Positions 53,609 to 63,969 of a stretch of DNA of 64,000 bases are shown in pieces. Source of the DNA: Stentor roeselii (Eukaryota > Ciliophora > Heterotrichea > Heterotrichida > Stentoridae); the NCBI GenBank assembly GCA_006503475.1, contig RSEH01000216.1, positions 19,465 to 83,464 of the forward strand, given 5' to 3'. The notes under the pieces are model-generated. The model was not told the DNA's origin. It made no database searches and saw only the letters and a program-made list of their open reading frames with translations. A program made the translations under genes and the position numbers. Position 1 is the stretch's first letter. Each line of letters begins with the position of its first letter.

Positions 53609-54040
53609 TTAATCATTCTGCCTTGAAAGCAGGTTTCTTCCGATGACCATCATTTTCTTGTTGGGAAAAACGTGATTTTGTCGAAGGAAGTTTTTCCTTT
53701 TTACTATTTTTATCTTAGAGAAGTTTAGTCTGGTACTTAAAAAACTGTTCGTGAGAAATGGACTGAGTTTTTTAGATGAACTTGTCCTTGAGCTGAAATT
53801 TAGTCTTTCACTTGAATGGATTGGACTTCCTTCCAGCTGTAAAAACCTAAATTTTTGTATCTTTAAATTTTTTCTTTCTTTTTTCTCTGATGTAGGACTT
53901 TTACGAGTTTCTCTTGAAGTCAAGTTCCTCTCTCTCAAGCACTTATTCGACTTCTTCTGAATGACAACTTTAAAGAAAGGACTAAGTTCACTAAACCTTC
54001 CTCGTTCATTTTCAACAAAAATCTCTTTCTTCAAGTTCAT
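53609..54040 (-). CDS. small unknown basic protein
   Basis: 143 residues, rich in Lys, Arg, Ser and Asn, no recognised domain, probably disordered. It starts 17 bp after the ABCA stop on the same strand and ends 39 bp from the convergent RPL7 stop. The plus strand of the same segment also carries a shorter open frame, so coding status is less certain than for neighbours. Confidence 0.45.
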   Translation of the reverse strand: MNLKKEIFVENERGRFSELSPFFKVVIQKKSNKCLRERNLTSRETRKSPTSEKKERKNLKIQKFRFLQLEGSPIHSSERLNFSSRTSSSKKLSPFLTNSFLSTRLNFSKIKIVKRKNFLRQNHVFPNKKMMVIGRNLLSRQND

Positions 54041-54057
54041 GAAAAATCCAATAATTA

Positions 54058-57000
54058 TTAAGTCTTATCTGAAAGTCTCGTCATTCCAAAGCTAAACTTC
54101 GACTGAAAAGTAGCAGAAGACCCATAAACCCCTGAAGCTCCAAGGTTATTCGCGAATCTATTAAAAATCTGATCAAGAGTAGTCTGCGAAAGTGAATACC
54201 CCGCGATTTTTAACTTCTTTTTATTGATTTCAATCAAATGGAAAATTCCTCCAAGACTTGTATCCTCATCATTGACGATCTTTATCTTAAAGAAAGTAAG
54301 ATAATGCTCTTCCACCTTGACCTCTTCGAAGTTTTCCCTCAAAAAGTCCATCACAAGGTCGCCGGTGCGCTCGATGATAAGCCAGGCAAGAAGGTCCTCC
54401 AATGGAATGCGCTTTTTTTTTTCAAGAGTCCAGAAAATCGCAGAGCCTGACCGTCGCTGGTTGATGAGGCTGAAGTACCTGACGCAGTCAAGTTCTTTAA
54501 GAACTGAACCCACTCCGTCTTTGTCGAGAGGCACTGACTTGTCTACGCTTTGCACTGACGAGGACAGGTCGTATATGTCGAATTGGTTCGGGTTTTCCAA
54601 CTTCAGCTGAAGTTCGAAGTCATCGCCGAACTTCTGCTTTATGTAAGAAGGGGAACCGATACAACGTAGCTTGCCTGATGTCATTATTGTTATTCGGTCA
54701 CTCACGTTTTCCGCCTCGTCCATTGAGTGAGATGTTAACATCACGGAACATTGGTGGGATTTTAACTCGGTTAATACACGCCAGACTCGCTTTCGCGACT
54801 CTGGGTCCATACCTGCTGTTGGCTCGTCCAGGATTACTAGTTCTGGAAAACCCAGAATCGCGATTCCGAGACAGAGTTTACGCTTGTTACCGCCGGAGTA
54901 GTGACCACATACATAGTCAGCATGTTCATTCAACCCAACCAAATCAATAACTTTTTCAATAGTAGAATCCTGCACAGCCAAAGGAATTCCTCTAAAAGCA
55001 GAATACATGATAAGAGTTTCCCTGGCAGTGAGCATATCATTAATGACATCAAGTTGAGGACAATACCCAACAGCTTCCCTGACACTATTAATCTGAGTTT
55101 TAACATTAAACCCATGAACATAAACCATTCCATCAGTAGGTGCAACAGTTCCAGTTAAAATCTTAAAAGTAGTAGTTTTTCCAGCTCCATTAACCCCAAG
55201 TATACTAAAACACTCTCCCCTATAAATATTGAGACTGATATCATCAACAGCGATTTTCGAGTTCTTTCTACTGGGAAAGATCTTGCTTAAAGACTTGATA
55301 TTAACAACGACATCATTAGGATCAGTCTCCTGGGCGACTTGAGCTTCTTTTTCAATATCCTCGTCATACCCAACAGCGACAGGAAGGACACTTCCAGGTT
55401 TCGGTCTTCTAGTGCAAAGATAAGGTCGAATCTCAAGTTCTTCAGCGAGATAAATTCCAATTAAAAACAAAAAAATCTGCACAGCCATCATCAACAAGTC
55501 AGGAAGAGACCCTTCCACTTCAAAGTCTCCAGGAATCTCTTCACTATCAGTGAGAACTGCAATATAAACTTTATTCGCAAGTCTCATAAATCCCCAGTTT
55601 AAAGCGAAATTCGGTAAGACCCTCATGATCCACATGATGTAAAATAAAGATGTTCGAAGACTAGGAAAGTTCAGAACTATCATGAAAAGGTTTGGTAAAA
55701 AACTTCCTGATAAGATGTGAATTATCAGACTGTTCACGTTTGTAGTTGTTGAGGAATTGAAGAGAAAACTGATGAAATAAGAGAATAATGTTGAACTTAT
55801 GCTGTGGGCTGCTATGAGACTTGAGGCCATTCGGTAGTCGCTGTCGCCTTTCAGCATTTTGAACTCGGCTAGTGTCAGGAAGCAGACTGCGAAGCCGACG
55901 GTTATTGAATGCTTTAGAAGGTCCCAGAGGAAGTTACCCAACCAGTAGATTTTACTGTCTAGGCCACTTATACGGTGAAGGTGCTTGATCCCCAGTTCAC
56001 GTTCTTTTGAAATGAATAAAGCGATCGAACTTGGAACGAAACTGAATCCGATACCTAATCCGATTATTAGAATTAGACCACTTGCCATTGAGTAGATTGA
56101 ACCTTGAAGTTTGGTCGGTGGGAATGGATAGTTGTTTTGCTTTAGCTCAGTCTTGATATCAATACTGGCCAAAAGACCTTTTGTGATTTTATGATAGTTA
56201 TAAGCAGTTGCATGTAATACCTGCTGATTAGGATAAACCGTGAAATTGATAACCTTAGAATTCTTCATCTCCTCAAACAGAACCCCAGCAGTTAAATGTT
56301 GACTAAGACCCAAGTCAAAACTATTCCCTTTTTCCTTCAAAAACTTCAAGTCAATGAAAGAAACAAAATCATCCGCCCAGGAGTTGGTCTGATACGCTAC
56401 AAGCCCATCAGGGTACAAGTCCTGATCAAAGGACAACTTTTCAGGATCAACAACAAGCGGATTCCAAGACATCAACAAAAACGTGACTATCAAAAAAACC
56501 AAAGGCGCGAAAATTTCAATAACCGTGCTTTTAAAGTCCCTTTTACTGATAATCGCTCTTTTTTTTATAACATTCCACAATTGCAAGTACTTTGACACAT
56601 GTTTTTCAGAGATCTTCAAAGGACTGAGCTCTGAAGGTAAAAGTGTATCATCTAAAGACATGCGATGACTCAAGTCAAACTTCTGTTGAGTTCTGACTTG
56701 CATTACTTTCATGAAGACTTCTTCAATAGTAGTGACTGAGACAGAGTACCCTCGAAGACTGAGACTTTCAAGGCTTGAATCAAGTTCCTTGAAGAAAGTG
56801 ATGCAATTTTTAGTGAAGTCGAAAGGCATTTGAAAAGTGATTTCTGAATGCAAGTCATTAACGAGTTCGATGTTGTAAGGAAGGACCTGCTCCATGAAAG
56901 TCACGACTTTTTCACTGTGATGGCGACTTGCGATGTTGTGAGCCTTGACGAGAGTGAGGTAATACCCGCCGCCGAACTTTGACTTGAGGTAAAGAGGACT

Positions 57001-59157
57001 TCCACAGCATCGCACTGCCCCGTCAATCAACATCGCGACCCGGTCAGATAAAATATCAGCTTCTTCCATGTAATGAGTCGTCATGACGATTATTCTCTCA
57101 TTTTTGTTGTTTTTCAGCAGATCCCATACGTGACGTCGTGAGTTTAGGTCCATTCCACTCGTCGGCTCATCTAAAATCACGATTTTCGAATCTCCAAGTA
57201 ACGCAATCGCAAGACAAAGTTTCCTTTTTTGACCTCCTGAAAGGTTTTCAGCGGGAGTGTCTTTTACTTCAAGAAGTTTAACTTCAGCGAGTTTTTCATG
57301 AATGAAGTCTAAAGTGATTGTTTTAAGATTCAGTCCTTTGAACACTGAGAAGATTTTTATATGTTCTAGAGGAGTGAGGATGGAAAATAAGATGTTTTCT
57401 TGAAGACAAACTCCCATCATTTCCCTGATTTCTTCAATGTTTTCAGATAAAAGATAGTCACCAATGCTCATTTCTCCAGTAGTCGGGGGTAAAACGCCTG
57501 TAAGAATAGAAATCGTTGTAGTTTTCCCTGAGCCGTTGTGGCCCAATAACGTAAAAATCTGTCCTTCGTAGAGATCCAGGCTTAGAGACTTGATGATGAC
57601 TCGTTGTCCAAATGACTTACTCAGATTTCTTATCATCATCGCTTGTTTACTTCTCTTTTGAGCGTCAAGTGCCGGGTCTACCCCTTCGACGAACTCTCCG
57701 ACGACAATTGATTCTTCAATCACAGTCTTATTCCTCACTCTTTTTTTGCAGTAGTCTGCCTTGAAGCAGAAGTTCCAGGGTTTTTTCTGATACCCGGAAG
57801 GCATCACTTGTTCAAAGTAAACAGAACAGGTCAGACAGATCAGGATTGAAATGGGAAAAGTGAGGAAAATGTTTATCATTGAAAAATTTTTCACAACTTT
57901 TGATAAAGTCGCTGTTGAAAGACCTTCGTTTATTATTTCTAAGTCGAATAAACAGTCAGTGGCGAAATGGAAGCCGATACTTGGGATGAGACTTGCAAGG
58001 GTTTTTGTTGTGTTGCTTGAAGTGTTGAAACCGTAGCCGCTTAGGAAGCTCGTCATGTAAAAAACGATGGAAATTAGAATCGCGTTTTTTGATTTGCTGA
58101 AAAATATTGTAACTAGTTGACTGTAAAAAAGGCAGAACACGCCGAAGATCCAATATACGAAAAATAACCATGCGTAGGAAGTTTTTGGAAGGATTCCTAG
58201 ATGAAGAACTGCAGCGATCAATGAAGAAATCACGGAGTATATGAAAAAGTAATGGAATAACCAGGTTGACCAGTAGCAGTTGTTTGAGATTCCCATTATC
58301 ATTAGTAATTCTTTTGTACGGTCTTCTCTTTCTTTTAGTACTGCGGATATCATTCGACACATTGGGATTAAATATGCAATATAGGAACAGATGGCCATCA
58401 CTAGCTTGATAATCAATAAAAAGCTATCTTTTTTAATCTGTGTATCTTTCATAGGTTGCACATTTGAAATAATCTCCTTCCCTTTCCCATTTTTTTCAAT
58501 CAAATAGTTGGCAACAAAATTATTGACTGCCAAAGCTCCAGAGGCTAAATACTGATAAAAGTAGTTAGGGTCAGACTCTTGAAGAGCTTCACTGACAGTT
58601 TCCTTTCGATAAAAATTAAAAACATCGATATAACTTCCAACAAACCTACTTTTTTTAGACCCAACATAAGACGAATTAGTCCGAAACGAGTACTCAACAA
58701 CTTTATCCGAGTAACTTTCAATCTGCACCGCAAAGCAAAGTTTAGTCTTTTTCTCATAGTCATCCGCCTTAATATACGAGTCCAATTCTGACTGTGTGTC
58801 AAAAAAGACTGGAATCAAATTTTTAGTATTCATGTGACTCGAAAGCTGGACTTTCAAGTACTCAGTCAAAGAGTTTCGTTTGACTAAACCGTATCCCCAT
58901 GACCCTCCTCTCGATAAGTAAAAAGCGCACAGACTAAATGATTGGTCGGGTGAGATTAAGTATGAAACTGGAGCAACTGGAAATTTGCCTTCAGTTTTCG
59001 ACTGTTCGCTTTTATCTGAATTAGTCACTTTAATTAGGATTAGCACCAGAACTAACACCACTGGGACTAGGATTTCAAGAAGTGACCCAATTAGTTTTCT
59101 TTTCCAGCAGTAGCAGTTTTTGATTAATAATGCGAGGAAGTGGTTAGCGTATTTCAT
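54058..59157 (-). CDS. ABCA-family full ABC transporter
   Basis: 1699 residues, arranged TMD1-NBD1-TMD2-NBD2. TMD1 begins with a basic N-terminus and helix (KRKLIGSLLEILVPVVLVLVL), then a large luminal loop (about 60-245) and a cluster of helices to about 450. NBD1: Walker A GHNGSGKTT (about 550), signature NLSGGQKRKLC, Walker B VILDEPTSGMD. TMD2 repeats the plan with helices near 885-910 and 1085-1270. NBD2: GVNGAGKTT (about 1370), YSGGNKRKLC (LSGGQ variant), VILDEPTAGMD. ABCA proteins move lipids across membranes; ciliates have many. No stops or introns found across 5.1 kb. It is the largest gene in the window. The substrate cannot be predicted. Confidence 0.95.
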   Translation of the reverse strand: MKYANHFLALLIKNCYCWKRKLIGSLLEILVPVVLVLVLILIKVTNSDKSEQSKTEGKFPVAPVSYLISPDQSFSLCAFYLSRGGSWGYGLVKRNSLTEYLKVQLSSHMNTKNLIPVFFDTQSELDSYIKADDYEKKTKLCFAVQIESYSDKVVEYSFRTNSSYVGSKKSRFVGSYIDVFNFYRKETVSEALQESDPNYFYQYLASGALAVNNFVANYLIEKNGKGKEIISNVQPMKDTQIKKDSFLLIIKLVMAICSYIAYLIPMCRMISAVLKEREDRTKELLMIMGISNNCYWSTWLFHYFFIYSVISSLIAAVLHLGILPKTSYAWLFFVYWIFGVFCLFYSQLVTIFFSKSKNAILISIVFYMTSFLSGYGFNTSSNTTKTLASLIPSIGFHFATDCLFDLEIINEGLSTATLSKVVKNFSMINIFLTFPISILICLTCSVYFEQVMPSGYQKKPWNFCFKADYCKKRVRNKTVIEESIVVGEFVEGVDPALDAQKRSKQAMMIRNLSKSFGQRVIIKSLSLDLYEGQIFTLLGHNGSGKTTTISILTGVLPPTTGEMSIGDYLLSENIEEIREMMGVCLQENILFSILTPLEHIKIFSVFKGLNLKTITLDFIHEKLAEVKLLEVKDTPAENLSGGQKRKLCLAIALLGDSKIVILDEPTSGMDLNSRRHVWDLLKNNKNERIIVMTTHYMEEADILSDRVAMLIDGAVRCCGSPLYLKSKFGGGYYLTLVKAHNIASRHHSEKVVTFMEQVLPYNIELVNDLHSEITFQMPFDFTKNCITFFKELDSSLESLSLRGYSVSVTTIEEVFMKVMQVRTQQKFDLSHRMSLDDTLLPSELSPLKISEKHVSKYLQLWNVIKKRAIISKRDFKSTVIEIFAPLVFLIVTFLLMSWNPLVVDPEKLSFDQDLYPDGLVAYQTNSWADDFVSFIDLKFLKEKGNSFDLGLSQHLTAGVLFEEMKNSKVINFTVYPNQQVLHATAYNYHKITKGLLASIDIKTELKQNNYPFPPTKLQGSIYSMASGLILIIGLGIGFSFVPSSIALFISKERELGIKHLHRISGLDSKIYWLGNFLWDLLKHSITVGFAVCFLTLAEFKMLKGDSDYRMASSLIAAHSISSTLFSYFISFLFNSSTTTNVNSLIIHILSGSFLPNLFMIVLNFPSLRTSLFYIMWIMRVLPNFALNWGFMRLANKVYIAVLTDSEEIPGDFEVEGSLPDLLMMAVQIFLFLIGIYLAEELEIRPYLCTRRPKPGSVLPVAVGYDEDIEKEAQVAQETDPNDVVVNIKSLSKIFPSRKNSKIAVDDISLNIYRGECFSILGVNGAGKTTTFKILTGTVAPTDGMVYVHGFNVKTQINSVREAVGYCPQLDVINDMLTARETLIMYSAFRGIPLAVQDSTIEKVIDLVGLNEHADYVCGHYSGGNKRKLCLGIAILGFPELVILDEPTAGMDPESRKRVWRVLTELKSHQCSVMLTSHSMDEAENVSDRITIMTSGKLRCIGSPSYIKQKFGDDFELQLKLENPNQFDIYDLSSSVQSVDKSVPLDKDGVGSVLKELDCVRYFSLINQRRSGSAIFWTLEKKKRIPLEDLLAWLIIERTGDLVMDFLRENFEEVKVEEHYLTFFKIKIVNDEDTSLGGIFHLIEINKKKLKIAGYSLSQTTLDQIFNRFANNLGASGVYGSSATFQSKFSFGMTRLSDKT

Positions 59158-59889
59158 TTTATATGAAGAATCATTTGAAATTTTTAGACCTGGATGGTAA
59201 TGGATGGCTTTAGAATTTGGAAGAGGAATTTGGGAAAATGGATCAGATTTTTAATTTTGCATGGAAATTGTATTTAAGGTTGGACTGGGTTTAGATATTT
59301 TTAGTGCTTCCATTTATTGGAAATTGTGAAAAGTAGTTCTTTTTAGGTGGATTGGGAATGGAATGATCTCTTTCCAGCATACTGGAAGATCAGACGGGTT
59401 TGATTTGGGGATTTTTTGATGAAGGATTTTAAATCTGTTTTTTGAAGTGTTATATAATGATTGAGGGATTGACAATCTGGGTAGTTTTCGATAAAGGACT
59501 TGGTAGTGATTTATTATGCACTATATGTGTTTAGAATGGTTTCTGATAGGATTTTTATATCTGAGAAATTTCCTGGAATCTGATATCTAAATAGATGAAT
59601 TATTGCAAATCTAATCTAATTTTTAAGGGATGGAAATAATGATAAAAATTCAAGGTGGGTATGGAAGAGTAAGGTTATTTGATGGGTTATTTTTTTATAG
59701 AATAAATAATTTGTATAATCTCCATTATTCTTCAAACAAAAAAGTATCATCGTATATTCCATCATATTTTTATATATAAATATGTATCAAAATGTTCATG
59801 CAGATTTTTATACGATCAATAGATAATATATTATATAAAGAGTAATTTATTCGCTATTCATCGTCACTATTTCAATTTAACGAATTAAG
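59158..59889. promoter_or_regulatory. divergent intergenic region
   Basis: 732 bases between the ABCA start and the next plus-strand start. The left 300 bases are G/T-rich on plus (C/A-rich on the ABCA coding strand); the rest is AT-rich, including TTTTTATATATAAATATG near 59767. No gene seen. Confidence 0.45.
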
Positions 59890-60942
59890 ATGAAATCAAG
59901 CTTTCATATATATCACCTTCTTTTCACATCCTCTCCAGCTCCTCAAATCCGTCTTCCCAAGACCCTTATCTCAGGATACGGTTTTCCATGCCCATTTCTC
60001 TTAGACTACTCAAACGTTCTAACATTCCGTGCACTCTCTAATTCCTTAGTCCATTCATTTCTCTCCTCAGCTCTGAAATCAAGCCGCTTGCTGCAGAAGA
60101 CTGGGTCATCAACTCATTTAATCACAATATCTCCACGTTTCATTACAGAAGACACAGTTTTTCAAGTTTTTGTTGAAGGAGAAAAGTTCATTGCTGGGTG
60201 GAAGTACGGTGAAGGTTATTTAAACAGTGACTACCCAATTGATACTTTAAGTCAATTTGATGAGTTGAAGTCAATCTTGGCTGAAACTCTTTCATCCAAG
60301 TATCGTCTGAGACTTACTTATTTACAAGCAGAGTTTATACTGGGTAATGACTCTAATGCATACTTCATTGCGGTTTCTCATTATTCATATACACAGTTAA
60401 GAGATCGAGTTGTTAGCATGCAATTGCCAGCTCTTGTTTCTAATTCAACTCCTCACTCATTCATCAGAACTCAAACATCACGATTTCACTCATTCAAAAG
60501 CGAAAACATCGCCCATGAAGTAGGCGTTGAAGTAAAACTTTCAAAGTTCATGAAAAACCAAGAATCAACAAAATACATCAGGTACAGTCAACTAAAGACC
60601 GCACTGAGCCAAAACCTAGAGCTTCTAAGTAACGAAGTATTATACGGAAAGCAACTAGCGAAACTATCAGACCAGCTACTCGTAAAAAGCACGAAAAACG
60701 TGAAAGAACTACGAAAACTTTCAGGCCTTCTCAAAACTCGTCTGATGCAGGACTACCCCGACTGGGTAGATGAAGAAGAGCAGGAGATAAAAAACAAGCG
60801 AATCGAAAATTACCGGATTATAGTAAAAAAATCAAAAAAAAAGAAAAAAGACCTGGAAAAAGAAACCTGCGAAATTGTTAATAAAATCTTGATGACTGCT
60901 TCAACCAATTTGGACTCTTTGAAGAAAAAGGTTAATTTTTAA
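59890..60942 (+). CDS. unknown protein
   Basis: 350 residues, no recognised domain. The first half is hydrophobic-aromatic and probably a folded alpha/beta domain (VFQVFVEGEKFIAGWKYGEGYLN-type segment, about 95-120); the second half (about 225-345) is a charged helix ending in a Lys cluster (KKSKKKKKDLEKE). No signal peptide is clear. The gene has normal codon use and a C/A-rich flank. Its TAA stop overlaps the convergent kinase's stop by four bases at 60939-60942. Confidence 0.65.
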   Translation: MKSSFHIYHLLFTSSPAPQIRLPKTLISGYGFPCPFLLDYSNVLTFRALSNSLVHSFLSSALKSSRLLQKTGSSTHLITISPRFITEDTVFQVFVEGEKFIAGWKYGEGYLNSDYPIDTLSQFDELKSILAETLSSKYRLRLTYLQAEFILGNDSNAYFIAVSHYSYTQLRDRVVSMQLPALVSNSTPHSFIRTQTSRFHSFKSENIAHEVGVEVKLSKFMKNQESTKYIRYSQLKTALSQNLELLSNEVLYGKQLAKLSDQLLVKSTKNVKELRKLSGLLKTRLMQDYPDWVDEEEQEIKNKRIENYRIIVKKSKKKKKDLEKETCEIVNKILMTASTNLDSLKKKVNF

Positions 60943-62519
60943 TTTTCAATTGAAAACCATGATGATTGCTTGATTTCATCGATGCTTATTCGCTTGTCTG
61001 GGTCCTTTTCTAGCATTCCACTTAAAAGTTCTTTTAAATGTGGAGAAAAATGATTAGGGAATACGATTTCTTCTGTTTTGACTTCGTTCATTAGGTCTAA
61101 AAGGGCTTTGCTTTTAAATGGAGTCTTTCCTTCAATCATGTAGTATAAAGTTATACCTGCGGCCCAGATGTCGGTTGGCTTTCCTTTAAACATCTTGCTA
61201 CCTCCGTGCATTTCAGGAGACATGAACGCGTATGTCCCTGCAGATGATGTCAGTTCATCTTGACCGTTCTGTAAAAATTGAGCTGATCCGAAATCAGCGA
61301 TTTTTAAGTTTCCTTCTGAGTCGAACAAGATGTTTTGAGGCTTGATGTCCCTATGAATAACTTTCAAAGTTTCATGAAGATAGCTAAGTCCTTCAATCAA
61401 CTGTTTAAAGCACTTTCTCGCCGCCTGTTCTTCAAACTTTCCCCTTTTATGTAGAGTTCCCCCTTCAGCATATTCAATAACCAGGTAAATTTTATGATAA
61501 TCTTCCTGGTTAATAACTTCAAACAAATTAATCAATCTTTCATGCGAAGCAGCCTGCATGATTTCAATCTCAGAAGTAACCAGCTGAAGAGCAGTTCGTC
61601 CTTTTCCAATCCACTTGCTCCTAAGTCTCCTTTTATTATAAATCTTAACCGCGACAATATTTCCCAAATCATCAACGGCTTTAAAAACTTTCCCAAAAGC
61701 TCCTCTTCCAACCTTTTGCAGAAGTTTATATTGATTGACCATGATCCCTCCATCACTGAGCTTTTCCTTGTTGACGATGCTTGTTCTTCTGACATGCGTC
61801 GCACACGAGACAATCTTTTCTTGAAGTTTCAAATCAAAAGACTTGAAAATGCGAGTTTCATCTGAAAGGTACGGAGAAAGATCATTATTTGAATTAGAAA
61901 TCGACAAAGCTTGACCAGAACACCTGGAAGAGCTGCCGTCTGAGATCTGTTCACTTGAATCCGAGCAGGAGTCGTCATTTTTTTTCAAATAGGACTTTTT
62001 TTTAGAAAAGACTGGAATACTTAAAAGGCTCGTCTTGCGAATTTGAGGAAGCTTCCCGAAGGGCGTCAGGGACTTCGGAGGAAGAGTCATCGGATGGCTT
62101 TTAACTCGCTTCGCTGAAAAGGAAGGGGCTAGAGAAGGACCTTGGTCAAGTGAGAGGCTTGATGAGCAGTTTAGGGGATTTTCTGGAGTTTTGACTATTG
62201 AGAGAAGGTTCGTTCCTCGTCTTGAACCTGGCTTTGAAACTGATTGGACTGGAAGAGGCTCTCCTTCGTGGTCTCTTAATTGCTTTGGATCGAATTTGCT
62301 TGATAGTGAAGGGAATATGTTGATTTGCATTGAGGACTCTGAATTTATTGAGAGGTAAGGATGGAAAGTTTCTTCTGGGTTTTTAATGGGCTCTATTGCA
62401 AGCGTTGACTCGGGAAGAGCTTGCTTTTTTTCTTCGGTTTTTGGGAAATCGCTTTTAATTTCGATTTTTTTGGATTTTCTGTTTAGGGTTTACAGTCTTT
62501 TTGGAACACAGCCTCCCAT
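60939..62519 (-). CDS. CaMKK-like serine/threonine kinase with MGGC N-terminus, two exons
   Basis: 521 residues after splicing a 15-base intron (62479-62493). Exon 1 (62494-62519) gives MGGCVPKR plus two bases; exon 2 continues KSKKIEIKSDFPKTEEK and joins the long frame. Gly2 and Cys4 form a likely myristoylation and palmitoylation signal, so membrane attachment is predicted. Residues about 60-250 are Ser-rich linker. The kinase domain (about 259-518) has VGRGAFGKVFKAVD, VAVKIYNKRRLRSK, VIHRDIKPQNILFDSEG, IADFGSAQFL and SAGTYAFMSPEM, best matching the CaMKK/SAK1 group that phosphorylates SnRK1/AMPK and CaMKs. Calmodulin binding is not evident. It is convergent with the unknown gene to its left. 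Confidence 0.88.
62479..62493 (-). other. 15-nt spliceosomal intron in CaMKK-like kinase gene
   Basis: On the minus strand it reads GTAAACCCTAAACAG, phase 2 (after two bases of codon 9). The unspliced frame hits TAA at the intron's 5' end; splicing opens a frame that continues without a stop into the kinase. Confidence 0.85.
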
Positions 62520-63969
62520 TATAAATATGGTTTTATTTTGGATGTAAGTTATAATTATAGAATCTCGATATATAATGGTTTATAGAAGTGAATTTATAGA
62601 AATTTTCTATTCAAATAGCATCAAAGTGCTAATCAATATTCTTCATAATTCTAATGAAAATTAACTGCTATAACAAATATGATTAAATCTTTTTGTATAT
62701 CAAATTTATACTTAACAATTCTCTGAAATCGCAGTTTGTAATTAAAATGCCTCGTTATCTTAAACTACAATATTATAAGTAAAAAAAATTATTTTTCTAA
62801 TGCACAAAAATTCAATCAAAGGAAGATAACTTTATTTTATAATGAATCTTAAATATTATTAATGTTATCACCAGGATTATTTTTGAGATTTCCTATTTCT
62901 TGACTTTCTTAAATTCGAATAATTGATTTCAGAACTAACAAGACATATAAATTTAAATATCATTATCAGAGAATCATATTTGTGTTTTGTTCTAGATTTT
63001 TATTATAAAATAGATAAAATCAAGAAATCTGTAAAAACATTTATATTTTTTTTTTCAAGTTAAATCTTATCTCTTTCTCTCCCTCAACAATAAACTCTCT
63101 GCAAAAGATTCCAAGAAAATTTTAATTGATTGAAGTTTCTGAAAATGGGTGAATAAAACAGTCTGAGGTAAGAAAATTTTAGTTTTATTATATTTGAGTC
63201 TAAAATTAAACTCCTTTGAGATTATCGTTTTCTTAAGTTCTGAAATCCAGTTCTTATATTTAATCCTTAATTATATATTTAATTGGTAATATGAATGGCT
63301 TCAATTAAAATTTGTTAAATTTTTGATAGCCTATATAAAAACTTAATTGTCACTAATGAAAATTCATAATTATTTAGTATAATATATCATCTACCCGATC
63401 AAAATATATAAAGATATTATAAATATTAGAGCTCTATGAATTAATTTTATAATTCCTGATGAATACCATTATATCGAACCCAATTCAAATGATACCCATC
63501 ACCAGCAAAGACCTCTGTAAATATCTGAACAAATCTAATCAAATTAAGTGCAAGTCTCAACAATTTGAATTAAACTCCAGCACATTCCTTCAAAAAAAAT
63601 TCTTTTTATACTAATTCTAAAACAAGCATCTTTATGTATTGAGCAGTGATAGCCAAATCATGCACATCCACTTCTATCCTGAAGAAAAGTTCGATCCTTC
63701 CAATTATTTCCTCTAAAACATCATGTAATAATTCTCAATCCTTTCACCAGTGTTTCATTCTCGATTTATTCTTAAATCCATAATAAAAACATCAAGTATC
63801 AACCGATGCCAGTTCAAAAACAATAAATAAACATTTTCTAATAAAAAACAAATTTATTATATATTTTATCCTAATCTCTCTAGTTAGAGTGATTAATTTG
63901 TAAAAAATTCCTAAGAATCTCTCCTCCTCCTTCCTAAAACAAATCTAAAGTACCTCCCTAATAATTTAA
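62520..63969. other. long AT-rich divergent intergenic region
   Basis: 1450 bases between divergent starts. Very AT-rich in the centre, with no ORF of note, no tRNA seen. The last 120 bases (63850-63960) are C/A-rich on plus with CTCTCCTCCTCCTTCC, a typical pre-start flank. Confidence 0.5.

Noticed and set aside
53751-53960. 69-codon plus-strand frame opposite the small basic gene
   Set aside because: Rich in F and L as expected for the complement of a K/S-rich frame; the minus-strand frame is longer and placed 17 bp after the ABCA stop.
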